Source: Marinobacter sp. BW6 (GTDB taxonomy: Bacteria > Pseudomonadota > Gammaproteobacteria > Pseudomonadales > Oleiphilaceae). Taken from it: a DNA stretch of 64,000 bases. Below, piece by piece: positions 1 through 8,968 of this stretch. Under the pieces are notes generated by a model. That model was not told where the DNA came from and searched no databases. It worked only from the letters and a program-made list of their open reading frames with translations. Position numbers and translations under genes: made by a program. The DNA lies in the NCBI RefSeq assembly GCF_008107725.1, contig NZ_VIRN01000064.1, forward strand, positions 1,240,001 through 1,304,000, read 5' to 3'. The stretch's first letter is position 1, and each line of letters starts with the position of its first letter.

Positions 1-695
1 CGCCGCTGCAGGCTGCAGTCGCGCTCCCAGAGGTGGCTGACGGCTCCGGTGCCGTCGCCTACTATCTGGATTTCAATGTGTCTCGCCCGACCAATCAGCT
101 GCTCAATGTAGAGCGATCCACTGCCGAAGGCTGACTGAGCCTCGGACTGGCAGCGCTGGAAAGCCTGCTCAAGCTCCGCTTCGGTGTGAACCGCCCGCAT
201 GCCCCGGCCGCCGCCACCGGCAATCGCCTTGAGCATAAGAGCTCCATGCTCATTCAGGAAAGCTCGGGCTTCACTCAGGCTCACCGGCTTGTTGATTCCC
301 TTGATCAGAGGAACGTCGCAGCGCTCCGCCAGAGTTCGGGCAGCAGATTTGTCGCCAAACTCCTCCAATACGTCTGGCGACGGGCCAATAAAGACCAATC
401 CGGCCTGTTCGCATTGGCGGGCAAAATCGGCGTTTTCCGCCAGAAATCCGTAGCCCGGATGGACCGCATCGCAGCCATGGGCCGTTGCCAGATCTACCAG
501 TTGCGTCCCATCAAGGTAGGCCTTCACGCCACGGCCCGTTAAAGCTACTGCCTCATCGGCCATACGGGTATGCAGACTCGTGGCATCGTCTTCAGAGAAC
601 ACGGTTACTGCCCGTATACCAAGTTCGCTGCAGGCTCTGGCAAGGCGGATCGCGATTTCACCGCGATTGGCTATCAGTACGGAGCGGAAAGTCAT
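1..695 (-). CDS. Biotin carboxylase / acyl-CoA carboxylase alpha subunit, N-terminal part (runs off window)
   Basis: Reading from the ATG at 693-695 toward base 1, the protein begins MTFRSVLIANRGEIAIR, the classic start of biotin carboxylase domains. It continues with the conserved HPGYGFLAEN block, a glycine-rich ATP-grasp loop (KAIAGGGGRGMR, about residue 155) and a HIEIQIVGD segment near the cut end. Such subunits carboxylate biotin with ATP and bicarbonate, and belong to acetyl-, propionyl-, methylcrotonyl-, geranyl-CoA or urea carboxylases. About 231 codons are visible. The biotinyl and carboxyltransferase parts lie outside the window, so the substrate cannot be assigned. The frame is open to the window edge with no disruption seen. 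Confidence 0.9.
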   Translation of the reverse strand, partial: MTFRSVLIANRGEIAIRLARACSELGIRAVTVFSEDDATSLHTRMADEAVALTGRGVKAYLDGTQLVDLATAHGCDAVHPGYGFLAENADFARQCEQAGLVFIGPSPDVLEEFGDKSAARTLAERCDVPLIKGINKPVSLSEARAFLNEHGALMLKAIAGGGGRGMRAVHTEAELEQAFQRCQSEAQSAFGSGSLYIEQLIGRARHIEIQIVGDGTGAVSHLWERDCSLQR

Positions 696-817
696 GATGC
701 CTGGTTCCCCGGGGTGTGATTCTTATTTTGGGCGACAGAAGTCACCATCCTAGGAACGGTGCCCGGATGAGGCAAATGAATTTGTTTGTGGGTTGGTTAT
801 AAATCTGGTTGATGGAT

Positions 818-1735
818 TCAGGTCGTCGCGGTTTGAGCTGTTGTCCTGTTGCTGATCCTGAGCCCAAGAATAACCATGAATGCTCCCAGCCAGATGCTTA
901 CCGAGTAGTCTTCCCTGAACCAGACAACGCCAATCAGCAAGCCAAACACAGCAGCTACTGCGCCAAGCTGGCTATAGAAAACCGGGTTGGAGCGCCGCTG
1001 GAGTTCAAAGGCGCAGAGGTAGGTCAGCGCGGTCAGGAGGCCTTGCAGAACGACAATACCGAGGAGATAGAAACCTGTGCTTTCCGGAAAAATGGGCGTC
1101 CCGGTCAGGCCTGCGAACAGGCCAAGCGTTAAAGCGGATGCCAGTAGCGTGCCTGATGCGAGGATCATGGGCTTTACTGCATCAGGCCATGCCACTGAAC
1201 GGTAGACGTTACCGATAGACAGCATGGCCGGGATGATCAGGCCCATGGCAAACCACAGTAGGTTAGGGCTGCTGATCTCGGAATGGCGTTGCAGCACGAT
1301 CCAGGTGCAGGCAATGACCGCAATCGATAGCCCTGCCAGTTTGATCCAGCTGCGTTTTTCGAGCCCCATGCCAGTGGCGATCAGAAACGTAAATATTGGT
1401 GGCAGGGCATACATGATGCCCGTGAATCCTGCCCCCAGTTTTGTCACCAGATAAAACCCGATGACATTCGGGACCGCGATACCGGTCAAACCGCTGATAA
1501 GAAAATAGCGGCTCAGGCGACGTTCCAGCAGAGAGCGGCGTTTCTGGGAGCACAACAGCAGAACGGCTCCTGCAATAAGCGTTTGCCAGAAGGCATAAGT
1601 GACGGCCGGCATACCCTGGGATGTTGCTGCTTTTGCCAGCGCCAGCATCAAGGCGATCAGGAATCCATTGGCCAGCAGGAGGGTCCAAACTGCGGCCTGG
1701 GGTGGGAAAAGCGCACGCTGCGCAGAGGCTATCAT
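818..1735 (-). CDS. EamA/DMT-family transporter
   Basis: A 305-residue polytopic inner-membrane protein with about ten hydrophobic helices arranged as two EamA repeats, the pattern of drug/metabolite transporters that export metabolites or amino acids. I chose the ATG at 1733-1735 because GGAG sits about 11 bases upstream. A longer in-frame start at 1834 would add 33 non-membrane residues and run almost to the neighbouring start. The gene is divergent from a LysR regulator at 1859, the usual layout for a regulator controlling its neighbour. The substrate is unknown. Confidence 0.85.
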   Translation of the reverse strand: MIASAQRALFPPQAAVWTLLLANGFLIALMLALAKAATSQGMPAVTYAFWQTLIAGAVLLLCSQKRRSLLERRLSRYFLISGLTGIAVPNVIGFYLVTKLGAGFTGIMYALPPIFTFLIATGMGLEKRSWIKLAGLSIAVIACTWIVLQRHSEISSPNLLWFAMGLIIPAMLSIGNVYRSVAWPDAVKPMILASGTLLASALTLGLFAGLTGTPIFPESTGFYLLGIVVLQGLLTALTYLCAFELQRRSNPVFYSQLGAVAAVFGLLIGVVWFREDYSVSIWLGAFMVILGLRISNRTTAQTATT

Positions 1736-1858
1736 CACCAAGTGCTCCGGGTTGTGAGGGGATATCACCAGGAACCAGTTTGCCGGAATTGATTCAGTTG
1801 ATAACCGGGCGCATTCGAACAATACTCCTTCCAAATCAGAAATAATCGGGAGTATTCA

Positions 1859-2755
1859 GTGGCCACCGACAAGCTGGTAGCGATGAGCATCTTCAGACGC
1901 GTTGCAGAGCTGGGCAGTTTTACCCGGGCAGCGGACGACCTGGAGATCACCGCGGCGACGGTCAGCAAACACATTGCTTTTCTGGAGCGAGACCTCGATA
2001 CGAAGCTGATCAACCGAACCACTCGCCGGATGAATCTGACCGATGCCGGGTTCGCCTTCCTCAAGCGGACCCAGGCCCTGCTGGACGAGCTTGAAGACGC
2101 AGAACTGGAGGCAAGAGGGTTTCAGGCGGAGCCAAGGGGGACAATAAGGCTGAATGTGCCCATGTCCTTCGGGCTGACTCACATCACAGAGGCTATCGAC
2201 AGTTTTCTGAACCGCTTTCCCGAGATCGATATCGATCTGCAGCTCAGTGATCGGATGGTCGATCTGGTGGAGCAGGGCGTCGATATCGCCATCCGGGTTC
2301 GCAGCTCCCTGGCCGATTCAAGCCTTTTTGCCAGACCACTCAGAAAGTCCAGGAACATTGTTTGTGCATCACCGGAGTATCTGAAGGGTGTCCCGGAGAT
2401 TCATACCCCTGCGGATCTGGCCAGGCATAATTGTTTGACGTTTACTCTCCACGACAGGCCGAGGGTTTGGAAACTCGGTGATCGGGAAGTGATGGTCAGC
2501 GGCAACTATCGAACAGACAGCAGCCTGGCAATCCGACAGAGTCTTTTGAGGGGAGCCGGCGTTGGTTTAGTGCCCCGGTTTCTCGTCCAGGAAGATATTG
2601 AATCAGGCTCCCTCATTCCCCTGTTGCCCGGGTTTCCACCCGAACCCTACACCGTATTTGCCCTGTTTCCACCCGGTCGTAAACAACCTACGAAGGTCCG
2701 CCTGCTGCTTGATCACCTCGATCAGCATCTGGGAGAGAAGCCTTACTGGGAATAG
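1859..2755 (+). CDS. LysR-family transcriptional regulator
   Basis: 298 residues with a GTG start preceded by a GGGAG-type ribosome site. The N-terminal winged helix-turn-helix (about residues 5-60, with AELGSFTRAADDLEI and ATVSKHIAFLE) is followed by a LysR substrate-binding domain to residue 295. The helix pattern and the segment NVPMSFGLTHI resemble the large CrgA/DsdC-like LysR group. It is divergent from the EamA transporter and probably controls it. The downstream cyclase and nitroreductase on the same strand are also possible targets. The effector is unknown. Confidence 0.9.
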   Translation: MATDKLVAMSIFRRVAELGSFTRAADDLEITAATVSKHIAFLERDLDTKLINRTTRRMNLTDAGFAFLKRTQALLDELEDAELEARGFQAEPRGTIRLNVPMSFGLTHITEAIDSFLNRFPEIDIDLQLSDRMVDLVEQGVDIAIRVRSSLADSSLFARPLRKSRNIVCASPEYLKGVPEIHTPADLARHNCLTFTLHDRPRVWKLGDREVMVSGNYRTDSSLAIRQSLLRGAGVGLVPRFLVQEDIESGSLIPLLPGFPPEPYTVFALFPPGRKQPTKVRLLLDHLDQHLGEKPYWE

Positions 2756-2889
2756 CGGCAATCTCGCGGCTAATCCGCTCTCCTTCCTTTATTGTTTCCT
2801 TTTCGGAAAATATGTAGTTCTGTTTCATCCGTTTTTTGAGTGTTTCCGCCCCACTAGAGTTGCCACTTCAACCTGAAGGAGGCAACTCT

Positions 2890-3879
2890 ATGAACCATCG
2901 CACTGCACTTTTCCGCTCCACCTTGCTTGCCACGATTCTGGCACCCGCCATGGCGGTGGGCGCTGATGTGGCTTCGAGCCCCTGGGGGCCGGAAGATGAA
3001 ATCGGCCGCCTGAACATGATCACCCCGGAATCGCGAAAAGCGGCGCTCGAGAACCTGAATCCAGAGAAAACCTATGACCTGAGTGTCGAGTACTACATCG
3101 GGATGCCCAGTTGGCAGGCAGCAGGCGATCCACATTTCCAGATGTGGATGACCCATACCCCCAAAGGCACTGTGGTCGACGACCCCTTGTCGGTAGGCGA
3201 CGAGATGAACGCACATGTCAGTTACACCGGATCCGCGTTTTCGATGTATGCGCATACCGGTACCCATATTGACGCACTCAATCATTTCGGCCTGAACGGC
3301 AAGGTCTGGAATCACTTTTCCGCCGAGGAGCATCTCGGGGATCGGGGCTGGAATCGGACAGGCGTTGAAAAAATGCCCCCGATCATCGCCAAAGGCGTGC
3401 TTCTGGATATTCCGACAGCAAAAGGGCTTGATGAACTTGCTCCCGGTTATCGAATCACGCGAGACGACATTAAACATACGTTGACCGCCCAGGGGACCAG
3501 CATTGCACCAGGCGATGTCGTGCTTATTCGCACCGGTCGCATGCGCCACTACAGTGACGGAAGCCGATTTATGGCAAATGCCCCTGGGCTTGGCATGGAA
3601 GCAGCGCGCTTTTTGGCTGGCGAGAAACAGGCATTGTCGCTGGGCGCCGACAATCTCAGCTTTGAAGCTTTCCCTTCAGAAGACAGTGAAAACTATGTGC
3701 CTGTGCACACCTATTTGCTGGCCCAGCAGGGCGTCACGATTATGGAATTGGTCAACCTTGAACAGCTGGCACGAGACAAGGTCTACGAGTTTGCCTTCAT
3801 TGGAACACCCCTGAAGATTCGCGGCGGCGACGCGGCCCCGTTACGGCCCATCGCAATACCTTATACCTCGGCTCGATAA
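2890..3879 (+). CDS. Cyclase family protein (kynurenine formamidase-like), exported
   Basis: 329 residues. The ATG at 2890 follows a strong AAGGAGG, so an upstream GTG at 2836 is unlikely. The first about 22 residues form a signal peptide ending AVGA. The metal-binding signature of the cyclase/formamidase family (PF04199), HTGTHIDALNH, lies near residue 121. These enzymes hydrolyse amides or lactones using zinc or manganese. The mature protein should be periplasmic. The nitroreductase gene follows after about 37 bases and may be co-transcribed. The actual substrate cannot be read from sequence. Confidence 0.85.
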   Translation: MNHRTALFRSTLLATILAPAMAVGADVASSPWGPEDEIGRLNMITPESRKAALENLNPEKTYDLSVEYYIGMPSWQAAGDPHFQMWMTHTPKGTVVDDPLSVGDEMNAHVSYTGSAFSMYAHTGTHIDALNHFGLNGKVWNHFSAEEHLGDRGWNRTGVEKMPPIIAKGVLLDIPTAKGLDELAPGYRITRDDIKHTLTAQGTSIAPGDVVLIRTGRMRHYSDGSRFMANAPGLGMEAARFLAGEKQALSLGADNLSFEAFPSEDSENYVPVHTYLLAQQGVTIMELVNLEQLARDKVYEFAFIGTPLKIRGGDAAPLRPIAIPYTSAR

Positions 3880-3916
3880 CCACCGGTCTTGGACTGATTT
3901 TCCTGGAGAAAGCGTT

Positions 3917-4543
3917 ATGAACATACATGAAGCCCTGGACTGGCGTTACGCCGTCCGTGAATTTTCGCCTGAAAAGCTGAACAGCTACACCGTGGAAACA
4001 CTGGTTGATGCGGCTCGCAAGAGCGCCTCTTCGTATGGACTGCAGCCCTACAAAATCCTTGTTGTTGAGAGCAAAGCGGTTCGGCGGGACCTGCTGGCCT
4101 ATTCTTTCGGCCAGCAGAAGGTGTTGGACTGCTCGCATCTGATTGTTTTTGCGGCTCAGACGGATATTGGCGATCACACAGTGGACCGGTATGTCACCCA
4201 GTTTGTGAAAACCCGGGGCGTGCCTGCCGACGACATCTCGGGCTATGTTGAGCACATGAAACAGGCTCTTGCGGCCAAATCCCAGGCGGAAAAACAGGCC
4301 TGGGCGCATCAGCAGGCCTACATTGCGCTGGGCACCCTTCTCACCGCTGCCGCCTCAATGCGGATCGATACCTGCCCGATGACCGGTTTTGATCACACGG
4401 CCTATGATGAGGTGCTCGGATTGTCAGAGCTGGGTCTGGAGAGTTCGGCTATTGTTGCTCTGGGCTACCGCAGTGCCCGTGACAGAACGTCCGGACTACC
4501 GAAAGTGCGCTTTGATTACGACGAGTTGGTGATCAGAATGTAA
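3917..4543 (+). CDS. Nitroreductase-family NAD(P)H oxidoreductase
   Basis: 208 residues starting MNIHEALDWRYAVREFSPEKL, the typical FMN-binding start of the nitroreductase superfamily. The segment SSYGLQPYKILVV (about residue 38) and the C-terminal GYRSARD motif are also characteristic. These cytoplasmic homodimers use FMN and NAD(P)H to reduce nitro-aromatics, quinones or flavins. The length is close to NfsB/YfkO-type members. GGAGA lies upstream of the ATG. It follows the cyclase gene closely and is probably in the same transcript. No specific substrate is implied. Confidence 0.88.
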   Translation: MNIHEALDWRYAVREFSPEKLNSYTVETLVDAARKSASSYGLQPYKILVVESKAVRRDLLAYSFGQQKVLDCSHLIVFAAQTDIGDHTVDRYVTQFVKTRGVPADDISGYVEHMKQALAAKSQAEKQAWAHQQAYIALGTLLTAAASMRIDTCPMTGFDHTAYDEVLGLSELGLESSAIVALGYRSARDRTSGLPKVRFDYDELVIRM

Positions 4544-4659
4544 GTGGTAGTCCGTTCGATTTGTGGTCCTGGCTGGTGTTCCGTCGCCATAGGGTATAGG
4601 TTCGGGGGAGCGGCAATTCATTTTCAGGCACGCTGCCGTTCAACAGGAGCACCAGCTCT

Positions 4660-5625
4660 ATGAAGGTTTTTTCCAACCCGGTTGGTTCCGGAAATCTGTG
4701 GTTTGACAATCTGACCACTGCCCAGGGTACACCGGTCGCTTACGACCCCCAGGCAAGAGCGTTCGTCCCGATGCCACCGTTTTGTGTGAACCGGGACATT
4801 ATCGGCTGCAATTGGATTGCGCCCGAAAAGGGGGCCTTCTGTCGGTCCTGCGCGATGACCGCACTGGCACCAGACCCGAATATTTTCAATGCCATGCCGA
4901 ACTGGGCTGAGACCGAGGCCGCGAAACGCTGGGTGCTGGACAATCTCGGCCGTTGGCACTGGTTCCGGCCGGAAGATCCTGGCACGCGCCCGGTTTTCCA
5001 CATGTTGGCCGAGGGGCTGACCCCTGTGGCCATGGGGCACGCCAACGGTGTGGTAACGATCAGTGTCGCCGAGGCTGATCCCGTGGTTCGTGCTACCCGA
5101 AGGCAGGCCCTGGATGAACCCTATCGAACCATGGTCGGCCATATGCGCCATGAGATTTCCCATATGCTCTGGTGGCGACTGAGTTTGCGGGAGGATTTTC
5201 TGGATGCGTTCCGGGAGATGTTTGGTGATGAACGTGCTGATTATCCTGCGGCGCTTGAGCATCACTACCATAACGGTCCGCCCCAAGACTGGCGACTGTT
5301 TTACCTGACCAGCTATGCCTCGGCACACCCTCACGAAGACTGGGCCGAGACCGCTGCGCATCTGCTGCACCTGACAGACATCACCGACAGTCTTGTATCA
5401 TCCGGTCTGACCTCGCCCGAGGTGCCGCGACAGGGTTGGGACCCTTACTCTGAGCCGGACACGGCAATGCTGATAAATGTCGCAGCGTCGCTGGCCATTC
5501 GGGTTAACCACGTGAACCGTTCCATGGGGCTGTCTGATCTTTATCCGTTTGTGCTCTCGGAAACGGCGCAACGCAAGCTTGCGTTCGTGCACGACTGGTT
5601 GCGCCGGGGAGCTCAGGGGCTTTAA
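4660..5625 (+). CDS. Putative zinc-binding metallopeptidase (COG4307-type)
   Basis: 321 residues. The centre carries HEISH followed by MLWW (about residue 163), an HExxH zinc site, and a downstream HEDWAETAAHLLH segment that could supply the third ligand. The N-terminus resembles the zinc-ribbon region of the COG4307 family. Its first expected Cys pair (near residues 10-15) is absent here, and only C42, C50, C61 and C64 are visible. I infer a cytoplasmic metallopeptidase-like protein. Proteolytic activity has not been established for most of this family. It stands alone between the nitroreductase and the NnrU homologue. Confidence 0.75.
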   Translation: MKVFSNPVGSGNLWFDNLTTAQGTPVAYDPQARAFVPMPPFCVNRDIIGCNWIAPEKGAFCRSCAMTALAPDPNIFNAMPNWAETEAAKRWVLDNLGRWHWFRPEDPGTRPVFHMLAEGLTPVAMGHANGVVTISVAEADPVVRATRRQALDEPYRTMVGHMRHEISHMLWWRLSLREDFLDAFREMFGDERADYPAALEHHYHNGPPQDWRLFYLTSYASAHPHEDWAETAAHLLHLTDITDSLVSSGLTSPEVPRQGWDPYSEPDTAMLINVAASLAIRVNHVNRSMGLSDLYPFVLSETAQRKLAFVHDWLRRGAQGL

Positions 5626-5634
5626 TCCGTTTGA

Positions 5635-5657
5635 GCGCCGGTCACTCAGGCCGGCGC
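5635..5657. terminator. Hairpin between convergent genes
   Basis: GCGCCGG (5635-5641) pairs with CCGGCGC (5651-5657) around a 9-base loop. It lies between the convergent metallopeptidase and NnrU genes and covers the NnrU stop codon. There is no strong T tract, so its role as a terminator is only suggested. Confidence 0.4.
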
Positions 5658-6215
5658 CACGCCAAAGAGCCACTGGTGGGCCCAGACCACCATAATCACA
5701 TACACCGCAAGGCCACCGATGACGGCAATTGCGTCGTTGGCTTTGGTGGCTGGCAGCGTTGGAATGGCCCGCTGGGTTCTGTGTTTCATGGAAATACGGT
5801 CGACCACCGCCCAGGCCAGGAAAGACCCGAACAGCAGAAGATCGTGCAGCATCCCGTTTGCGAGAAGATGTGCCAGGGCCCAGAGTTTGACGGCAGCCAG
5901 CATGGGGTGCCCCAGCTTTGCCTTGATTTTCCCCGGAAAGTAAGTGGCGAACAGCAACGGGAACACAGGGACCAGAAGCAGGAAGGCCACATGCTTGAGC
6001 CAGGCGGGTGGCACGTAGATCACGGTCGGATCCATCCGGGCGGCGCCGTAACCCCAGACGATCAGAATCAGGCCTACGAGAGAGACGACGGAGTAGAGTC
6101 CTTTGAAGGCTCCTTCGCCGATGGACGCATTCAATCGGTTACGCAAAGGCTCGTTGACGATGGAGAGCGAGTGCACGCCGAGAAACAGAATCAGACCAAC
6201 AATCAGTGTGGTCAT
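5646..6215 (-). CDS. NnrU-family membrane protein
   Basis: 189 residues with about five membrane helices. The N-terminal LGVHSLSIV segment, the central PVFPLLFATYFPGKIK segment and the HPMLAAVKLWALAHLLANG motif match the NnrU family (PF07298), which is related to isoprenylcysteine/methanethiol methyltransferase-like membrane proteins. NnrU was named for its association with nitrite/nitric oxide reduction genes. No such genes are visible here, so a denitrification role is not supported by context. It is convergent with the metallopeptidase gene. Confidence 0.82.
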   Translation of the reverse strand: MTTLIVGLILFLGVHSLSIVNEPLRNRLNASIGEGAFKGLYSVVSLVGLILIVWGYGAARMDPTVIYVPPAWLKHVAFLLLVPVFPLLFATYFPGKIKAKLGHPMLAAVKLWALAHLLANGMLHDLLLFGSFLAWAVVDRISMKHRTQRAIPTLPATKANDAIAVIGGLAVYVIMVVWAHQWLFGVAPA

Positions 6216-6379
6216 TTGCAGAACTCCTTGTGGCTTTGTGAGCGCGGTGTTTGAGTGGCAGGGCCTTTGTCCGTGGCAAACCCTGATGCATTGAATCCCG
6301 GATAGTATAGGAAACCGGGACAGAAGATGCCTGAGCGTTTATGATCGGCGATCTGATTCACCGGATTGAAAAGGCGCCC

Positions 6380-6754
6380 ATGAAGTTTCCCAAGGTCACT
6401 GTTGTATTGGTATCTGCTGCCCTGCTGTTTGTTCTTTGGGACCAGACCCGCGAACAACCTGAGCCAGTTGATGCCAGCCGCCTGACCAATTTGCGGGCCA
6501 ATCCGGTGGAGCTGAGCGCCGCCGTCGATTGGATGTTCGGGCAGATTCCGGAATTCTGCTCAGATGCTACAGGCGAGGGCAGTGGCGATAAGGCCTACGC
6601 CGATTGTGTCGAAAACGCCGAGGCACGAACCTCCACGTGCCGGCGGATGCTTTACGATCGCTTCCCGAGTGTTGTTGCCTCAGAGGCGGTATTTAGAGAC
6701 GTTTCGCTGACCGCGATGGCGTGTCTCGTGCCTCGATCGGGGCTCGTTGAGTGA
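6380..6754 (+). CDS. Hypothetical membrane-anchored protein
   Basis: 124 residues from the ATG at 6380, which has AAGG about 8 bases upstream. An in-frame ATG at 6341 would add 13 residues. An N-terminal hydrophobic segment (VTVVLVSAALLFVLW) is followed by a soluble domain of about 95 residues with four cysteines (positions about 58, 72, 82 and 110 by eye), suggesting an exported disulfide-containing domain. I do not recognise the family. It sits alone between NnrU and the DUF2238-like gene. Confidence 0.55.
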   Translation: MKFPKVTVVLVSAALLFVLWDQTREQPEPVDASRLTNLRANPVELSAAVDWMFGQIPEFCSDATGEGSGDKAYADCVENAEARTSTCRRMLYDRFPSVVASEAVFRDVSLTAMACLVPRSGLVE

Positions 6755-6769
6755 CCGGACAGTTCTAAG

Positions 6770-7429
6770 TTATTTCTTGAAAAATCTCGGATTTCTTTCG
6801 ATAAACGAGTCAATCCAGCGCTCCAGAAAGGAGCGTTTGTCAGGGTTCTTCAGATAGCGCCAGCCCAATACGGAAATGACCAGTGCTCCGATCGCATCGA
6901 CGATCAGGTCCCACATGGTATCCGTTAGCCCGGAAGGGTCGCCAAGCATTGGCTTTTGCATATTCATGCCGAACAGGGAATCCATGGAGAACTCGAAGAT
7001 CTCCCACAGTGCGCCCACACCCAGTGCAAACATAAATGCGAAAAACGCGACAAAGCCGGGATTCATATGCACGTGGATCTTTTCGGTCTCGTTCATTATG
7101 TGTACCAGGAGAAAGCCGAGAATACCCAACAAGAATCCCGATGTGGTGTGGAGCGCCATATCCCACCACCAGAACCGCGTGTAGTAATCGCGGACTTCTC
7201 CGAGAAACAGGGAAGCAAAGACAAACCCGATGGCGGCCAGCTGTAACTCCGGGGGAATGTGGATACGGAAACGGCGTTCAAACAGTAGGGGGAAGAACGT
7301 GATGGCGATAATCATTGCCGTCAAGAAAGCGGTGAACCATCGTTGGCCCCAAACAGCAAAGGCGGCTTCACCAAGTAGTATTAATTGTAGAGCAAGAGTA
7401 ATCCTTTGATGCGTTACGCGAATGCGCAT
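6770..7429 (-). CDS. DUF2238-like multi-pass membrane protein
   Basis: 219 residues with about six membrane helices. Conserved polar positions include WWDMALHTTSGFLLG (about residue 88) and GALWEIFEFSMD (about residue 138), both characteristic of the YjdF/DUF2238 family. A basic tail (ERWIDSFIERNPRFFKK) is cytosolic. Function is unknown in the family. It is convergent with the hypothetical gene ending at 6754. The 200 bases upstream, up to the transporter at 7631, hold no recognisable gene. Confidence 0.75.
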   Translation of the reverse strand: MRIRVTHQRITLALQLILLGEAAFAVWGQRWFTAFLTAMIIAITFFPLLFERRFRIHIPPELQLAAIGFVFASLFLGEVRDYYTRFWWWDMALHTTSGFLLGILGFLLVHIMNETEKIHVHMNPGFVAFFAFMFALGVGALWEIFEFSMDSLFGMNMQKPMLGDPSGLTDTMWDLIVDAIGALVISVLGWRYLKNPDKRSFLERWIDSFIERNPRFFKK

Positions 7430-7630
7430 AGGGCTCCGAAGTCAGTGATTAAACGACGCTTCTGCATGAGTTGTGCGGCGTTGGTATACGGATGTAGGAT
7501 CGGTATGGACGAGAGGCCTCTTCAAGAATCATCCACGGTTCAGTAGGATCTGACAAGTTTTGGTGCTGTCCTGGTTCTACTCTGCCCCCCGATCAACGAT
7601 TGTTCCCGATAGCTACAGGACCCCACTGGC

Positions 7631-8497
7631 ATGCCCATCTCTGTTCACTATGGTTTGACGGTACTGATCTGGGGCCTCACCTGGACAGCGATTCGTTTGC
7701 AGGTTGAAGCGGCGCCGGTCGATATATCCGTTTTCTACCGATTCGTCATGGCCTCTGCCGTCGCATTGCTGGTTGTAACTCTGGTGCGCAGGCTGGAAAA
7801 ACTGACCCTCAAACAGCACGGCTGGCTGGTGCTGCAGGGGGCAACCCTGTACAGCATCAACTTCCTGCTGATTTATCGTGCAGCTGAATCCATGACAAGC
7901 GGTTTGCTGGCGGTGGTGTTTTCTCTGGCCGCTCTGTTTAACGCCCTGAATGGCTGGCTCTGGTTGCGCCTGAGACCAACTGCCCGGCTCTATCCGGCAA
8001 TTTCTCTGGGTATCACGGGCGTGGCCCTTCTGTTCTGGCATGATCTGCAGCTTGGCAATGCCACGGCGACCAGCATTCTGTTCGCGATTGCCGGAACCTT
8101 CTGGTTTTCCATGGGTAACCTGGTCAGCATCAAGGTGCGGATGTCAAAGGTGCCGCTCTTCCTCGCCAACGCATGGGCCATGGTTTACGGCGCGGTGATT
8201 CTTGGCATCTGGTGCCTGATTCAGGGTGTGGAATGGGTGGTCCCCACTGCGGCGACATTCTGGGGGGCAACCGTCTTCCTGGCGGTGCCCGGCTCCATCA
8301 TTGCCTTTTATTGCTACATCACCGTTATCCAGACTCTCGGGGCCGACAAGGCTGGCTACGCCACCGTGCTCTTCCCGGTGGTCGCCCTGAGTGTGTCGAC
8401 CTGGCTCGAGGGTTTTGAATGGACAGCAACCGCGGTGCTGGGCGCATCACTGGCCCTGCTGGGAAACTATGTTTTGTTTCGATCGGCCAAAGCATAA
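7631..8497 (+). CDS. EamA/DMT-family transporter
   Basis: 288 residues with ten predicted helices forming two EamA repeats. The N-terminus (PISVHYGLTVLIWGLTWTA) and the IYRAAESMTSGLLAVVFSLA repeat region are typical. It is probably an inner-membrane metabolite or drug exporter. AGGA lies upstream of the ATG. The last 31 bases overlap the end of the convergent deaminase gene. The substrate is unknown. It is not closely alike by eye to the EamA protein at 818-1735. Confidence 0.87.
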   Translation: MPISVHYGLTVLIWGLTWTAIRLQVEAAPVDISVFYRFVMASAVALLVVTLVRRLEKLTLKQHGWLVLQGATLYSINFLLIYRAAESMTSGLLAVVFSLAALFNALNGWLWLRLRPTARLYPAISLGITGVALLFWHDLQLGNATATSILFAIAGTFWFSMGNLVSIKVRMSKVPLFLANAWAMVYGAVILGIWCLIQGVEWVVPTAATFWGATVFLAVPGSIIAFYCYITVIQTLGADKAGYATVLFPVVALSVSTWLEGFEWTATAVLGASLALLGNYVLFRSAKA

Positions 8498-8958
8498 CGC
8501 TGGTGTAGCTCGCGCACTGCGTCTGCCAGCGCGGGGAAGGGGCCCTCGGTGGGAACGCCCGGAACCACCTGGTTGATTGGCAGGGTTGCAACGGGCGGTG
8601 GCGCCACATGCAGTTCGTCCAGCCAGGTTGAAAGCTGCTCTGACGAGCTTGCGTAGACGATGCGGCCGAGCCCCACCCAACCATGGGCAGCCGCACACAT
8701 CGGGCAGTGTTCGCCAGAGGTATAGACCGTTGAAGCTGCTCGCTCGTCCGGGGTCATGTTGGCAGCCGCCCAACGGGCTATCTCGAACTCCGGGTGGCGG
8801 GTCTCATCACCGCCAGCGGTTTCGTTGTGTCCTTCGTACCTGACGGCACCGGTCTCATCCACCAGCACAGAGCCAAACGGCGGGTTCCCGCTATCAACGG
8901 CCATTGAAGCCAGTTCCACGCAGCGGGCAAGGTGTTTCATTTCAGTTTCGTAGATCAC
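8467..8958 (-). CDS. Nucleoside/guanine deaminase-like CMP-dCMP deaminase family protein
   Basis: 163 residues with the zinc-deaminase signature: HPEFEIARWA (His zinc ligand and catalytic Glu, about residue 75) and GEHCPMCAAA (two Cys ligands, about residue 103). The residue before the first Cys is His, where Pro is usual. The family deaminates cytosine, adenine or guanine derivatives, and the short length and TSGEHCPMC context resemble guanine deaminase/TadA-like stand-alone enzymes. It overlaps the convergent EamA gene by 31 bases. The AlkA-like glycosylase gene lies immediately upstream on the same strand, so the two may be co-transcribed. Confidence 0.82.
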   Translation of the reverse strand: MIYETEMKHLARCVELASMAVDSGNPPFGSVLVDETGAVRYEGHNETAGGDETRHPEFEIARWAAANMTPDERAASTVYTSGEHCPMCAAAHGWVGLGRIVYASSSEQLSTWLDELHVAPPPVATLPINQVVPGVPTEGPFPALADAVRELHQRYALADRNKT

Positions 8959-8968
8959 AATTCCTCCT

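Noticed and set aside
1736..1834. 33-residue N-terminal extension of the EamA transporter
   Set aside because: The extension is not membrane-like, lacks a ribosome site, and would run into the LysR promoter region.
5646..6215. Denitrification locus (NnrU plus pseudoazurin)
   Set aside because: The two genes are 5 kb apart, with no nitrite, nitric oxide or nitrous-oxide reductase genes in the window.
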